Source of the DNA: Leptospiraceae bacterium
Lineage (GTDB): Bacteria > Spirochaetota > Leptospiria > Leptospirales > Leptonemataceae
Assembly (NCBI GenBank): GCA_025059995.1
Contig: JANXCF010000006.1
Coordinates: 86,427 to 150,426 of the forward strand
Direction: 5' to 3'
DNA: 64,000 bases
This document shows, piece after piece, positions 17,163-26,118 of this stretch (position 1 is the first letter of the stretch; each line of letters starts with the position of its first letter). The notes under the pieces were generated by a model. The model was given only the letters and a program-made list of their open reading frames with translations, was not told the DNA's origin and made no database searches. Made by a program: the position numbers and the translations under genes.

Positions 17163-18149
17163 TTAAATAGTCATAGTTTCTTTTTGTTGAAAATAAAAAT
17201 TTTCAAAATCAATTGGTTCTCGTAAAAGAGCTAATCCTTCGTAGTCAGGTAGGCAAAATTTTAAATGAAAATGATTTTCTTTGTTTCGATTCAACTCTTC
17301 TTGAAGATGAAGCAGTTTTTTTTGAAAATACTTTTCTTTGCTTTTATCATAATAAATCATGAGGCCTGGACCAGAACCAGAAAGACTCATGCCATAACAA
17401 CCAATACCAAGCACATAATCTCGAATGTCCTTGATATAGGGAATTTCTGGATAACGATAAGGTTCATGCAAACGATCAGACTGGAGTGCAAGCTTGAGGT
17501 ACTCTGGATTTTTTGAATGGATATATTCTAACCAAAGCAAACAGCCTTTTATGTTTGATAAAGCATCTTCTCGTTCATAATGGGTTTTGAGCTTTTTTCG
17601 GCTATCACTTGTTCGGATTTCGAAGTCAGGAATTAATGCACAAAGACCTAAGTTCTCTGGCAATGACTTTTTGATAAAGTGCTTTTGGCTATAGCAAAAA
17701 ACCCAACCACCAATCCTTGCAGGAACTACGTTGTCAGGATGATTTTCCAAATCCAAAAAATTTTCTATTTCTTCTTCTAAAGTGAGGAACTGATTTTTTT
17801 TTTCTAATACTTTTTTTGCAATAAAGCTTCCAGCTACGATTGCTGAAGCAGAAGAACCAAAACCCTTGCCAATAGAGACTTCGGTGGCTATTGTCACATT
17901 CCACTTCGGGAATTCCTCCACGAAAAATCCTTTTTTTTGGAGTTGATTTTTGTAAGCCTGATAAATCAAATTTTGAGATAATACTGAATAGGGTAAAATT
18001 TCATTTTGGGGATCATAGATTTCAAAATTTGCCTCATCCGAAAAATCCACATAAAAGTAGTTATACAAATTCAAAGCTAAACCAAAAACATCAAAGCCCG
18101 GTCCCAGATTTGCAGAAGTTGCAGGAATACGAAAAAATAAAGAATTCAT
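17163..18149 (-). CDS. thrB: homoserine kinase
   Basis: A 328-residue GHMP-family kinase, which phosphorylates homoserine on the way to threonine. Motif 1 is PATSANLGPGFDVFGLAL (residues 8-25), motif 2, the ATP loop, is IGKGFGSSASAIVAG (about 93-107), and motif 3 is YGMSLSGSGPGLMIYY near residue 270. The combination PATSANLGPGFD is diagnostic for ThrB. It sits between the bactofilin gene (11 bp upstream) and the DsbA-like gene (12 bp downstream), so it is in a short mixed operon. Other threonine genes are not in the window. Confidence 0.94.
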   Translation of the reverse strand: MNSLFFRIPATSANLGPGFDVFGLALNLYNYFYVDFSDEANFEIYDPQNEILPYSVLSQNLIYQAYKNQLQKKGFFVEEFPKWNVTIATEVSIGKGFGSSASAIVAGSFIAKKVLEKKNQFLTLEEEIENFLDLENHPDNVVPARIGGWVFCYSQKHFIKKSLPENLGLCALIPDFEIRTSDSRKKLKTHYEREDALSNIKGCLLWLEYIHSKNPEYLKLALQSDRLHEPYRYPEIPYIKDIRDYVLGIGCYGMSLSGSGPGLMIYYDKSKEKYFQKKLLHLQEELNRNKENHFHLKFCLPDYEGLALLREPIDFENFYFQQKETMTI

Positions 18150-18160
18150 AAAGCTTATAA

Positions 18161-18475
18161 TTATTCCATCATACAGGTTCCAATGAACTTCGAACCCGAC
18201 TCAATCTCCAGTTCTTTACATTGAATGTCGCCACGTAAATAAGAATTCTTTTTCAATGAGATTTTGTTGTTTGCAATTACATTCCCTTTTAGTTTCCCGT
18301 AAACTTCTAAATTTATAGTTTTAATATCAGCATCTACTTCGCCAGTAGGTCCGATGATTAGATTTCCTTTAGACTCGATTGTGCCTTGAAAAATTCCATC
18401 AATCTTTACCACATGATCGAATTTTAGGTTCCCTCGAAATCGTATATCTTTGCTAATGATTGTATGCCTTTCCAT
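18161..18475 (-). CDS. bactofilin
   Basis: A 104-residue protein made almost entirely of the short beta-helix repeats of bactofilins, with strands such as IRFRGNLKFDHVVKIDGIFQG and GNLIIGPTGEVDADI spaced about 17 residues apart. Bactofilins polymerise without nucleotide into membrane-associated filaments and in spirochaetes contribute to helical cell shape. The protein lacks the long disordered tails of some family members. It is the first gene of the group with thrB and the DsbA-like lipoprotein, and diverges from the unknown membrane protein gene at 18560, leaving only 84 bp for two promoters. Confidence 0.92.
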   Translation of the reverse strand: MERHTIISKDIRFRGNLKFDHVVKIDGIFQGTIESKGNLIIGPTGEVDADIKTINLEVYGKLKGNVIANNKISLKKNSYLRGDIQCKELEIESGSKFIGTCMME

Positions 18476-18559
18476 ACTTTATTTTGATTCTTTTTTTCAT
18501 TATTTCTTAGTCAAGTGTTTCCGATATTTTTTTTTAAATAAAATACCTGATATAAAATT

Positions 18560-19375
18560 ATGGGATATTCAACGAAAGATTTTTATTATCAACTTTGGAA
18601 GCGAAAAAAACCTTCAAAAAGTTATCATCGTGCTTATGAAGCTATTTTGACGGATGGAACAAAATTCGAACTTGAGTATAACTTTATAAAAGAAATCGTC
18701 AAAATTGAATACTTCCCGTCAAATGAACAAAAACACTATATTATTCTCATCCAGCGGGGTTCGATTTTGCAAGAAAGAGATTTCCAAACCCAGCGTCCAG
18801 TATCGTTATTCTCTAAAATTACGACTTATCGAAACTATTTTTCTTATCTATATGATGAACAGGTTCTAAAGGCAATTGGTGGTTGCTACGACATCCCAAC
18901 AATTTCTTTACATCCACAAGCTTCTTCTGATTTTAAGGATTTGCAATTTCCGAAAAAGAAACTATTTAGCAAAAAAAAATTTATAGATTTCATAAAACGA
19001 TATACAGCAGAAAAAGAAGAAAAACAGAAAAATCTGAAAGGACTAAAAAAAGCTCTATATCGAATGCCTGGGGACTTGTTTGATGGCTTTGTGATTTTTG
19101 TTTTGTTTTATTTTTTTCTAATGGGAGAACTTACTTCGTTTCTTTTTAGCTTTTTATCAATTTTTTATAGCATACTATCAGGATTTTTTGATATTTATAT
19201 ACGACGAAGGAATCCTTTGTTGGTGAAGACATTGATTTTGCTTTTCCCAGGAATTCTCATTTTTTGGTTTCAGTATCAATTGTATGAGTGGGGGATACAA
19301 AAGCCTGCTTATCTTTATATGGACGTTTTAGTCCTTCTTTTTGTTCAACAAACAAAATTTCTTTTTGGTGGTTGA
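18560..19375 (+). CDS. uncharacterised membrane protein
   Basis: A 271-residue protein of no family I recognise. Residues 1-165 are soluble and basic, starting MGYSTKDFYYQLWKRKKPSK, with a beta-rich stretch (about 25-75) and a Lys-rich helix before the membrane part. Residues about 170-265 hold three to four hydrophobic helices around a polar IYIRRRN turn. The protein would therefore sit in the cytoplasmic membrane with a cytoplasmic N-terminal domain. It ends 6 bp from the convergent esterase-fold gene. No function is proposed. The coding call is supported by length and absence of an alternative long frame. Confidence 0.65.
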   Translation: MGYSTKDFYYQLWKRKKPSKSYHRAYEAILTDGTKFELEYNFIKEIVKIEYFPSNEQKHYIILIQRGSILQERDFQTQRPVSLFSKITTYRNYFSYLYDEQVLKAIGGCYDIPTISLHPQASSDFKDLQFPKKKLFSKKKFIDFIKRYTAEKEEKQKNLKGLKKALYRMPGDLFDGFVIFVLFYFFLMGELTSFLFSFLSIFYSILSGFFDIYIRRRNPLLVKTLILLFPGILIFWFQYQLYEWGIQKPAYLYMDVLVLLFVQQTKFLFGG

Positions 19376-19381
19376 AGAAGA

Positions 19382-20368
19382 TTAATAGTTATTAAGTCTT
19401 TCGATCAAGAACTCAAGACTTTTCGTTCTTTCTTTTCTTTGGTCGGGGTCTTGTTTTTCGTCGGTGAAAACCTGCATGTATTTGTCAGTTTGTATGGAAT
19501 TGAAAAATCCAAACGCACAATATGAGGGATGCTCTTCATCCTCCATACCTACACTTATCAAAGTTGGAACTTTGATTTTATTTGCTACTAAAAGAGCGTC
19601 ATTGTAAATAGAATGGGAATCTATGATTTTTTTGACTTTTTGTTTTTTTGATTGTAATATCTTTTGATATTCTTTTGATAATTGGGAATGGCTATATTTG
19701 ATAAAATACTCCATCCAAACCAAAGAAGGTCTTTCTAAGGCAAGAACCTTAATGGACTCAGGTCGCAGTGCAGCTGCAAAAATCGCCAGATTTGCTCCTA
19801 GACCTCTTCCTAAAATACCTACTTTTGTATGTTCGATGTTTTTGTTCAATCGAATAAAATCAATCGAACGTAAAACATCCAGAACCAAAAAAACTCCATA
19901 ATCATGAGAAGTAGATTGCTTATAGGCATCCAGAAAAAGAGTAGGGAACAAAAACTCTTTTTTTGGATCATCTTTCTCTTCTTCATGAATTTGCTGAAGA
20001 ATCTCCTGAGGTTGTAAGTATAAATGTAAGTGTGCAATATTCTGAGAGGAAATCATTTGATTCATTTCATTTAGCAAAGTAAATTCTTTCCAATAATCAT
20101 GAAGGGTTATGATCAAAGGAACCTTTTTGAGTTTTCTTGGAAGTATCAAATACCCTTGGATATAGTTGTCTAAATGTCCGCGAAATTGGATGTCATAAAA
20201 GCTCTCTTTTGCGATGTTAGTTTTTAGCCTTAATTTTTGTATGGGTTCTAATGGACGTTTTTTCAATTTTAATATTTCTTCTTCCCAAAATGTATCAAAA
20301 TTTTCGGGCATTTCTATGACAGGTTTTGCATGATAGCATTCATCAAAGCTAGGAAATTTTTTTGCCAT
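19382..20368 (-). CDS. acetyl-xylan-esterase family (AXE1) protein lacking the nucleophile
   Basis: A 328-residue alpha/beta-hydrolase-fold protein. The N-terminal MPENFDTFWEEEILKLK and FRGHLDNYIQGYLILPR followed by VPLIITLHDYW match the AXE1/cephalosporin-C deacetylase family. In that family the nucleophile lies in G-G-S-Q-G before a helix of Ala and Leu; here the same place reads VGILGRGLGANLAIFAAAL, so Ser is Gly. The acid region VPTLISVGMEDEEHPSYCAF is kept, but the loop that should supply the catalytic His reads FTDEKQDPDQR with no His. Two of three triad members are missing, so this is probably a non-catalytic protein. It lies 46 bp downstream of the sigma-54 activator gene. Confidence 0.75.
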   Translation of the reverse strand: MAKKFPSFDECYHAKPVIEMPENFDTFWEEEILKLKKRPLEPIQKLRLKTNIAKESFYDIQFRGHLDNYIQGYLILPRKLKKVPLIITLHDYWKEFTLLNEMNQMISSQNIAHLHLYLQPQEILQQIHEEEKDDPKKEFLFPTLFLDAYKQSTSHDYGVFLVLDVLRSIDFIRLNKNIEHTKVGILGRGLGANLAIFAAALRPESIKVLALERPSLVWMEYFIKYSHSQLSKEYQKILQSKKQKVKKIIDSHSIYNDALLVANKIKVPTLISVGMEDEEHPSYCAFGFFNSIQTDKYMQVFTDEKQDPDQRKERTKSLEFLIERLNNY

Positions 20369-20414
20369 TTTTTAGCACTCTTTTACGAAAAACATAGAAA
20401 GCAATTTTCTTTTT

Positions 20415-22502
20415 TTAGTATTCTATATTGAGCTCTCTGATTTTTTTATCCAGTGTATTTCGATTGATACCTAAAAACTTAGCCGCTTTTGATTTTTTGT
20501 ATCGAAATTTCTTCAAAGCGTGAAGGATCAGTCTTTTTTCAACCTCACTAATGATGACTCGATATACCTTCCCATGGGACTTGTCCATTAAACTTTCCCA
20601 ATCAAAATAAGTTCTCTCTGGTGGGAGGAGTTTCATTTCTTGCTGCTGTTTATTGATTAAACTTGAATTTTCATTCTTTGTAAGGATATCTTTAAAATCA
20701 CTTACATCAATAATTCCTGTGGTGTTTAAAACAACGGCACGTTCAATCAGGTTTTCTAATTCACGAACATTTCCAGGCCAATCATAGCTTTCTAACAAGG
20801 ATATGGCTTCTTTCGTAATGGATTGGATTTTTTTTCCATTTTCTCTTGAATACTTGTCGATGAAGTGCTTGGTCAAGAGAATGATGTCTTCTTTTCGTTC
20901 ACGAAGGGGTGGAATATCCAAACGAATTACGTTTAGACGATAATATAGATCTGGTCGAAAGCGCTTTTGTTGTATGAGTTCTTCGATATTGGCATTGGTT
21001 GCTGCTATGATACGTATATCAACCTTTTGGGGTCTTCCTCCAATCGGTTCGATTTCTTTTTCTTGTAGAACACGAAGTAGCTTTGCTTGTAAAGCTATAT
21101 CCATCTCTCCAATCTCGTCTAGAAAAACTGTTCCACCATTAGCTAATTCCAACTTCCCTTTTTTGTCCGATACAGCACCTGTGAAAGAACCCTTTTTATA
21201 ACCAAAAAGCTCACTTTCTAAAAGGTTATCGGGAATTGCCGCACAGTTGATTTTAATAAAGGGCATATCTTTTCTTGAGCTATTATAATGTATCGCCGAA
21301 GCTATGAGTTCTTTTCCTGTTCCTGATTCTCCTACCAAAAAAACTGAACTGCGTGTGTCGGCTATCAGTCGTATTTGTTCGAATAGTTGTTGCATCTTCG
21401 GGGATTTACCAATCAGACTTCCGAATTTGTATTTCTGGGATAATTCTTGTCGAAGGCGTAAGTTCTCTTCGATGAAAGGTTGTTTCTCTTCTTCTATGAA
21501 TTTTTGAATAGTAATTGTTTGAGAAATAAACGTAGATAAAATTTGTAAGAACTCAAAAATTTCTTTGGTTCTACTTTGATCTTGTAGAAATGTAAAGATT
21601 GAAAAGACACCTACAGCATCTGTGCCACTGATGATGGGGTAAGCAAAAAATCCCATATCAATATCTTCATTTATAATCTTCATCCGGTTTAGAAAGTTGG
21701 GATCCTTTTTGGCACTCGGAAGAAATATGGGTTTTTTATTCAAGTAGACAGTTCCTGTTATACCTTCACCAGGTTTATATACGACATCTTTAATGGAATC
21801 ATCCAAGAAGCCAAAAGAAGCTCTGATTTTTAGTAGTTTTTCTCTTTTATCATACAGAAATAATGTGCTTTTGTAAATTTTCAAAACTTTTTGAGAATGA
21901 AGCATAATTTCTTCGAAGATTTCTTCTATGTTAGTTGATTTTGTAATGATAGAAGAAATTTCTAAAAGAGTTTTATGGAATTTTTCTCTGAGTTTTAATT
22001 CTTCGTTATCTTTGATTTTTATGAATATTGCCAGAGACAAGTTAGCAATGATTTGCAAGAATAAAGCATCATGTTCTGAAAAGGCGGCCTCTCTTTTTGA
22101 GTCAAGAGACAACACACCAATGAGCTTATCATTTTGTATCATAGGGACGGCAACTTCTGAAACCAAATCTTCCCTTACTCTAACGTAGTCTTTCTCATAG
22201 AAGGCATTATCGATGATACGAGCCTTTCGGTGTTTTGCTACCCAACCAGTGATTCCTTCTCCAACCTTGAGTTTCATTCCCTCAGAATTTTTATCTAAAC
22301 CAATGGCTACAATGGGAAGGAGAAGATTCTTTTCTTCATCTAATAGCATGATGCTTCCTGAGTCTGCTTCTGTAATTTTTATGCATTCTTCTAAAAATTT
22401 TTCCAAAAGGGATTCTGAATTTTCAACTTGATTCATCAAAGAAGAAAGTTCTGTGATTACGGAGAGTATATTTTTATAAATCCGTTGTTCTGTTTTCTCC
22501 AT
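20415..22502 (-). CDS. sigma-54-dependent transcriptional activator with two GAF domains
   Basis: A 695-residue enhancer-binding protein. Two GAF sensor domains cover about residues 15-165 and 180-330; both show the GEGITGWVA/GEGITGTVY pattern. The AAA+ domain (about 360-600) has Walker A GESGTGKE, the sigma-54 contact loop GSFTGA, Walker B GGTVFLDEIGEM and the arginine-finger region RFRPDLYYRLNV. A Fis-type helix-turn-helix ends the protein (KKSKAAKFLGINRNTLDKKI). It would remodel RNA polymerase-sigma-54 in response to a small ligand bound by a GAF domain. There is no phosphorylated receiver, so it is not a two-component regulator. A candidate target is the sigma-54 promoter at 11588, but nothing here proves it. 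Confidence 0.95.
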   Translation of the reverse strand: MEKTEQRIYKNILSVITELSSLMNQVENSESLLEKFLEECIKITEADSGSIMLLDEEKNLLLPIVAIGLDKNSEGMKLKVGEGITGWVAKHRKARIIDNAFYEKDYVRVREDLVSEVAVPMIQNDKLIGVLSLDSKREAAFSEHDALFLQIIANLSLAIFIKIKDNEELKLREKFHKTLLEISSIITKSTNIEEIFEEIMLHSQKVLKIYKSTLFLYDKREKLLKIRASFGFLDDSIKDVVYKPGEGITGTVYLNKKPIFLPSAKKDPNFLNRMKIINEDIDMGFFAYPIISGTDAVGVFSIFTFLQDQSRTKEIFEFLQILSTFISQTITIQKFIEEEKQPFIEENLRLRQELSQKYKFGSLIGKSPKMQQLFEQIRLIADTRSSVFLVGESGTGKELIASAIHYNSSRKDMPFIKINCAAIPDNLLESELFGYKKGSFTGAVSDKKGKLELANGGTVFLDEIGEMDIALQAKLLRVLQEKEIEPIGGRPQKVDIRIIAATNANIEELIQQKRFRPDLYYRLNVIRLDIPPLRERKEDIILLTKHFIDKYSRENGKKIQSITKEAISLLESYDWPGNVRELENLIERAVVLNTTGIIDVSDFKDILTKNENSSLINKQQQEMKLLPPERTYFDWESLMDKSHGKVYRVIISEVEKRLILHALKKFRYKKSKAAKFLGINRNTLDKKIRELNIEY

Positions 22503-22646
22503 TATTAAGGATAGTTTTAATTTATTGCAACTATCGACAAATGTTTTTTGGATTGAGTTTTAAACATAAAAATTCAGATTTCAAATCGCCGGGTTAAAGA
22601 ATCACTATTAAAAACTTTTTATGTTCTTTAGGTTCTTGAGGAAAAA

Positions 22647-23186
22647 TCATGATTTCTTCAAAGTTTTCACAAGATGGGAAAGTTTTTCCAATTTTGGTTG
22701 AATCACAAATACACAGTAGGGATAGTTGGGATGTTTTTGATAAAAATTTTGATGATAATCTTCTGCTGGATAGAAGTTAACTAAAGGAACTATCTCAGTT
22801 ACAATTGGTCTTGAGAAGAGTTTTTGAGCCTTTTCTTTGGAGCTGAGAGCTAATTCTTTTTGTTCTGAATTGTGATATAGAATTATAGAACGATATTGAG
22901 TGCCGATATCAGCTCCTTGTCGATTTCGTGTAGTCGGATCATGGATTTGCCAAAAAACTTCTAGAAGTTCTAAGAACGAAATCTGATTTTTATCAAAAGT
23001 GATTTGAACCACCTCTGCGTGTCCTGTGGTTCCACTGCATACCTCTTCATATGTTGGATTGGGTTTATCTCCTCCAGCATAGCCACATACTACATTTACA
23101 ACTCCGGGAGTAAGTCGATAAACCGCATCAAGACACCAAAAACAACCACCACCAAAAGTAGCCTGATCTAGAACAACTTGATTCAT
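22647..23186 (-). CDS. msrA: peptide methionine sulfoxide reductase MsrA
   Basis: A 179-residue enzyme that reduces the S-epimer of methionine sulfoxide in proteins. The catalytic motif is FGGGCFWC (residues 11-18, nucleophile Cys15), and [28 protein letters not shown] and [11 protein letters not shown] are the usual conserved blocks. The C-terminal part ([18 protein letters not shown]) ends with a further Cys that could help recycle the enzyme. The fused MsrB domain of some bacteria is absent. It lies 15 bp after the cobC-like gene, so it may share its transcript. It protects proteins from oxidative damage. Confidence 0.97.
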   Translation of the reverse strand: MNQVVLDQATFGGGCFWCLDAVYRLTPGVVNVVCGYAGGDKPNPTYEEVCSGTTGHAEVVQITFDKNQISFLELLEVFWQIHDPTTRNRQGADIGTQYRSIILYHNSEQKELALSSKEKAQKLFSRPIVTEIVPLVNFYPAEDYHQNFYQKHPNYPYCVFVIQPKLEKLSHLVKTLKKS

Positions 23187-23201
23187 AATTATAAAAAAAA
23201 T

Positions 23202-23726
23202 TCAAATTTTATAAGAGTAAACTTTTCCATGTTCAATGGAGATTTCGAAAAATTTCTCTAAGGGTAAATTCTCAAATAGAACTATCATGCTTCTTATCAC
23301 TCCTTGATGAGTAATGAGTAAAACTTTATCGTAAGGTGTTTTTTGTAAACTATTGATAAAATTAGTGACTCTTTCGTGAAAGCCAAGAAAACTTTCGCCA
23401 TTAGGGGGAGCAACGTGATAATAATTTTCCATCCAGTGTTGAAGTTCTTTAGGATTGATTTCATCCCAGCGTTTGTTTTCCCAGTCTCCATACGAATATT
23501 CCATCAATGACGGTTCATAAATCACATCACGAAAACCCAGAAATTCAGCCAATCGTTTGCAACGTTCCAAGGGACTACAAAAAACCTTATCGTAATTTTG
23601 ATCTAAAATTTGTTTATACTGCATGGCTTCTTGATAGAAAGTATCAGCTAATGGAGGATCAAATCTTCCGTAGATTCGGTTTTTTTCTTTGATGGTTTTC
23701 GTATGCCTTATGATGTGAATTTCCAT
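23202..23726 (-). CDS. cobC: histidine phosphatase, probably alpha-ribazole phosphatase (CobC-like)
   Basis: With the ATG at 23726 the protein has 174 residues and begins MEIHIIRHTKT, the standard start of the phosphoglycerate mutase-like family; longer readings run into the cobS frame. RHT carries the phosphorylated His; CSPLERCKRLAE and the distal THQG give the rest of the site, with the acidic LMEYSYGDWE block. The start overlaps the cobS end by 19 bp, so translation is coupled. CobC removes the 5'-phosphate of alpha-ribazole phosphate (or of adenosylcobalamin phosphate) in the lower-ligand branch of cobalamin synthesis. The neighbourhood is what turns a general phosphatase into a CobC call. 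Confidence 0.85.
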   Translation of the reverse strand: MEIHIIRHTKTIKEKNRIYGRFDPPLADTFYQEAMQYKQILDQNYDKVFCSPLERCKRLAEFLGFRDVIYEPSLMEYSYGDWENKRWDEINPKELQHWMENYYHVAPPNGESFLGFHERVTNFINSLQKTPYDKVLLITHQGVIRSMIVLFENLPLEKFFEISIEHGKVYSYKI

Positions 23727-24499
23727 ATAACAGTGATGCTTAGCAAAATCAAAAATTCTGCAATTTGTTCTGTAGCTCCTAAACAATCCCCCGTGATTCC
23801 TTGGATCCATTTTTCAAAAAAAGATTTTAAATAAATCACAAGAAGAACCAACGGAATCACAATCGCAAGATACCAAAAAGAAAATATCCAACTAAAAACG
23901 AAAAAAGGAATAAACCCAAGTAAAGTAGCCATCAGTATGTTTTCCCAATGGATGTGTTTAGCTATAGGTTTTGCTTTTCCTTCATCACGAACATAAGAAG
24001 AAAAATTTGCCAAATACAAAGGAGCAATTCTTGCCAAAGAGTGATAGAGAATCATTACTAAGAAAATGAAAAGGGTATTTTTAGATGATGCTAATTTTTC
24101 TAATAACAAATACTTTCCCATCAAAAGAAAAAAAATACCAATTGTGCCAAAAGAACCAATTCTACTGTCTTTCATGATGCGTAAGATGTCTTCTTTTGTC
24201 CAACCACCACCGAAAGCATCAATTGTATCAGTAAGACCATCTTCATGGAAGGCACCCGTGATCCAAACCCCTGCTAAAAGAGAAAAGAAAACTCCAAACG
24301 ATGGATGAACCAAAAACTCAAAAATCACATAAAAAACAAAAGAAAACACACCCACAATCCAACCTATTATAGCTACATATCTTGTGGAGTGTTGGAGTCT
24401 TTCTTCTGAATAGGGTAGATCCTTTGGAACAGAGATGCGAGTATAATAAGACAATGCTAATAAAAAAATGTCTTTTTCATTTCGTAAAAAATTCAACAT
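23708..24499 (-). CDS. cobS: adenosylcobinamide-GDP ribazoletransferase CobS
   Basis: A 263-residue polytopic membrane enzyme that joins adenosylcobinamide-GDP and alpha-ribazole (phosphate) to make cobalamin (phosphate). The diagnostic metal-binding motif GAFHEDGLTDTIDAFGGG lies at about residues 80-98, followed by ILRIMKDSRIGSFG. The N-terminus contains LSYYTRISVP and the remainder is six or so membrane helices with GCLGATEQIAEF at the end. The Shine-Dalgarno GTGAGGG precedes the ATG. It diverges from ribE with only 85 bp between the starts; no cobalamin riboswitch is visible. Partner enzymes CobU and CobT are not in the window. Confidence 0.95.
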   Translation of the reverse strand: MLNFLRNEKDIFLLALSYYTRISVPKDLPYSEERLQHSTRYVAIIGWIVGVFSFVFYVIFEFLVHPSFGVFFSLLAGVWITGAFHEDGLTDTIDAFGGGWTKEDILRIMKDSRIGSFGTIGIFFLLMGKYLLLEKLASSKNTLFIFLVMILYHSLARIAPLYLANFSSYVRDEGKAKPIAKHIHWENILMATLLGFIPFFVFSWIFSFWYLAIVIPLVLLVIYLKSFFEKWIQGITGDCLGATEQIAEFLILLSITVIWKFTS

Positions 24500-24584
24500 C
24501 CCTCACAGAAAAGTTGGCTTTTGGGATAACTCAACTGCTTTTTTTATTGCCAGATAAAGTAAAGAAAGATAAAATTTTTTAAAC

Positions 24585-25262
24585 ATGTTTACAGGAATCG
24601 TAGAGACAACAGGGATGGTCAAAAAAATTCAATTGTCTGGAACAAATAAAATCTTTTTCATTGAGTCACCGATCTCTCATGAGTTTCGGATAGGTGATAG
24701 TGTAAGTCATAACGGTGTTTGTTTGACAATTGAAGAAATTCAAAACTCCGAACATCGCGTTACTACTGTTATTGAGACTTTATCGAAAACAAACTTTATG
24801 TTCATTCAGGAAAATAGTATAATCAATTTGGAGCGATCTTTACGATTGCAAGATCGATTAGAAGGACATTTCGTTATGGGTCATGTAGATTGTATGGGGA
24901 TTGTCTGGAAGAAAACCTTTCGAGATGGGAGCTGGGAATTTCAAATACTTTATCCTGATGTATATAAAAATCTCGTAATACCTCGTGGTAGTATTGCTAT
25001 CGATGGAATTAGTTTGACGATTTCAAACTTGGCTGATCAAACGATTTCCCAAAAACAAATTCTAGAACGATTTTTTATGAATCAAAGTATTTTTCTTTAC
25101 GAGGATTACTTATCTTTGTTTGTAAACATCATTCCTCACACCTATAGAATCACAAATGTATCACAGTGGAAAGAGGGTAGTTTGGTCAACTTGGAATTTG
25201 ATATGTTAGGAAAGTATTTACAAAGGTATCTGGATGTTCATAATTCAAGAAGCGATTTTTAA
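24585..25262 (+). CDS. ribE: riboflavin synthase, alpha subunit
   Basis: A 225-residue enzyme that dismutates two 6,7-dimethyl-8-ribityllumazine molecules into riboflavin. The N-terminus MFTGIVETTG is diagnostic. The first lumazine-binding domain has HNGVCLTIEE and GHFVMGHVD; the second has AIDGISLTI and NIIPHTYRIT. Between these two second-domain motifs the family normally has about 8-10 residues; here there are about 33, including a hydrophobic-aromatic stretch (residues about 155-175: ILERFFMNQSIFLYEDYL). That insertion of about 25 residues is unusual. The last 18 bp overlap the convergent patatin gene. Other rib genes are not nearby. Confidence 0.93.
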   Translation: MFTGIVETTGMVKKIQLSGTNKIFFIESPISHEFRIGDSVSHNGVCLTIEEIQNSEHRVTTVIETLSKTNFMFIQENSIINLERSLRLQDRLEGHFVMGHVDCMGIVWKKTFRDGSWEFQILYPDVYKNLVIPRGSIAIDGISLTISNLADQTISQKQILERFFMNQSIFLYEDYLSLFVNIIPHTYRITNVSQWKEGSLVNLEFDMLGKYLQRYLDVHNSRSDF

Positions 25263-26117
25263 AAATGTTTTTGGATGATAATCTTCAGTTTTTTTCAGAA
25301 ATGTAATCTTTCGTTTGATGATCTTTTTTATGAGTTCTATTTGTTCCATAGTGGCTCGATATCCTTCTGAAATAGAGATTTTATGTTTATGATAATCAAA
25401 AAAAGCAATATCTTTTAGATTGGGTTTGATTACTATATCTGGCTTCGTGAAAATCATGTTATCAATTCTGATTCGATGCTTCATGATTTCAATGCTTCGA
25501 AGAAGAATATCTCTAACGGATTCAGGATTTTTAACTTCTGGTTGAAAATCCAAATCAACTGCGATCACTATATCTGCACCCAATCTCCTTGCTAAATCCA
25601 CGGGAACAGGATTCAAAACCCCCCCATCAACGAATTTAAATTGTTTGTATTCAAAAGGAGAAACAATTCCAGGCACAGCAATGGTTGAACGAATGGCAGG
25701 CATCAATTCTCCTTCAGTGATATAAACTTCTTGCATAGTAAGTAAATCCACTGCTACCACCCCAAAGGACTTTTTTAGTTCAGAAAATGTTCTCACAGGC
25801 AGATAAGTTTCTAAAAATTTTTTCCACCACCTTTTTCCTGTTACGATTCCTCCAGATCCTATACCGAAATCCAAATAAAGCAAAGTGTCCTTCAAACTTT
25901 TAAAATTTCTTAATGCATCTTCTAAAATAGAAAGACCATCAGCAGCGTAAAATGCTCCGACAACACCACCTGAAGAAGTGCCAGCAATGACATCAGGGAA
26001 AATTTGATTTTCTTCTAAGGCTTTGATCACACCAATGTGAGCCCAACCCCTTGCTGCGCCAGAGCCTAAAGCTAAGCCAATCTTGGGTTTTCCAATTTTG
26101 AGGTTGGCAATCTTCAC
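25245..26117 (-). CDS. patatin-like phospholipase (RssA-type)
   Basis: A 290-residue cytoplasmic patatin-family serine lipase. The oxyanion-hole motif is GSGAARGWAHIGV (residues 18-30), the nucleophile elbow is GTSSG (about 46-50) and the catalytic Asp is in VDGGVLNPVP (about 170-179). All Ser-Asp dyad elements are kept. The product would hydrolyse acyl lipids; the substrate is unknown. It starts with a GTG at 26117, 1 bp after the acyl-CoA dehydrogenase stop, so the two are one operon, and fatty acids freed here could feed that enzyme after activation. Its stop overlaps ribE by 18 bp. Confidence 0.9.
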   Translation of the reverse strand: MKIANLKIGKPKIGLALGSGAARGWAHIGVIKALEENQIFPDVIAGTSSGGVVGAFYAADGLSILEDALRNFKSLKDTLLYLDFGIGSGGIVTGKRWWKKFLETYLPVRTFSELKKSFGVVAVDLLTMQEVYITEGELMPAIRSTIAVPGIVSPFEYKQFKFVDGGVLNPVPVDLARRLGADIVIAVDLDFQPEVKNPESVRDILLRSIEIMKHRIRIDNMIFTKPDIVIKPNLKDIAFFDYHKHKISISEGYRATMEQIELIKKIIKRKITFLKKTEDYHPKTFLKIAS

Positions 26118-26118
26118 T

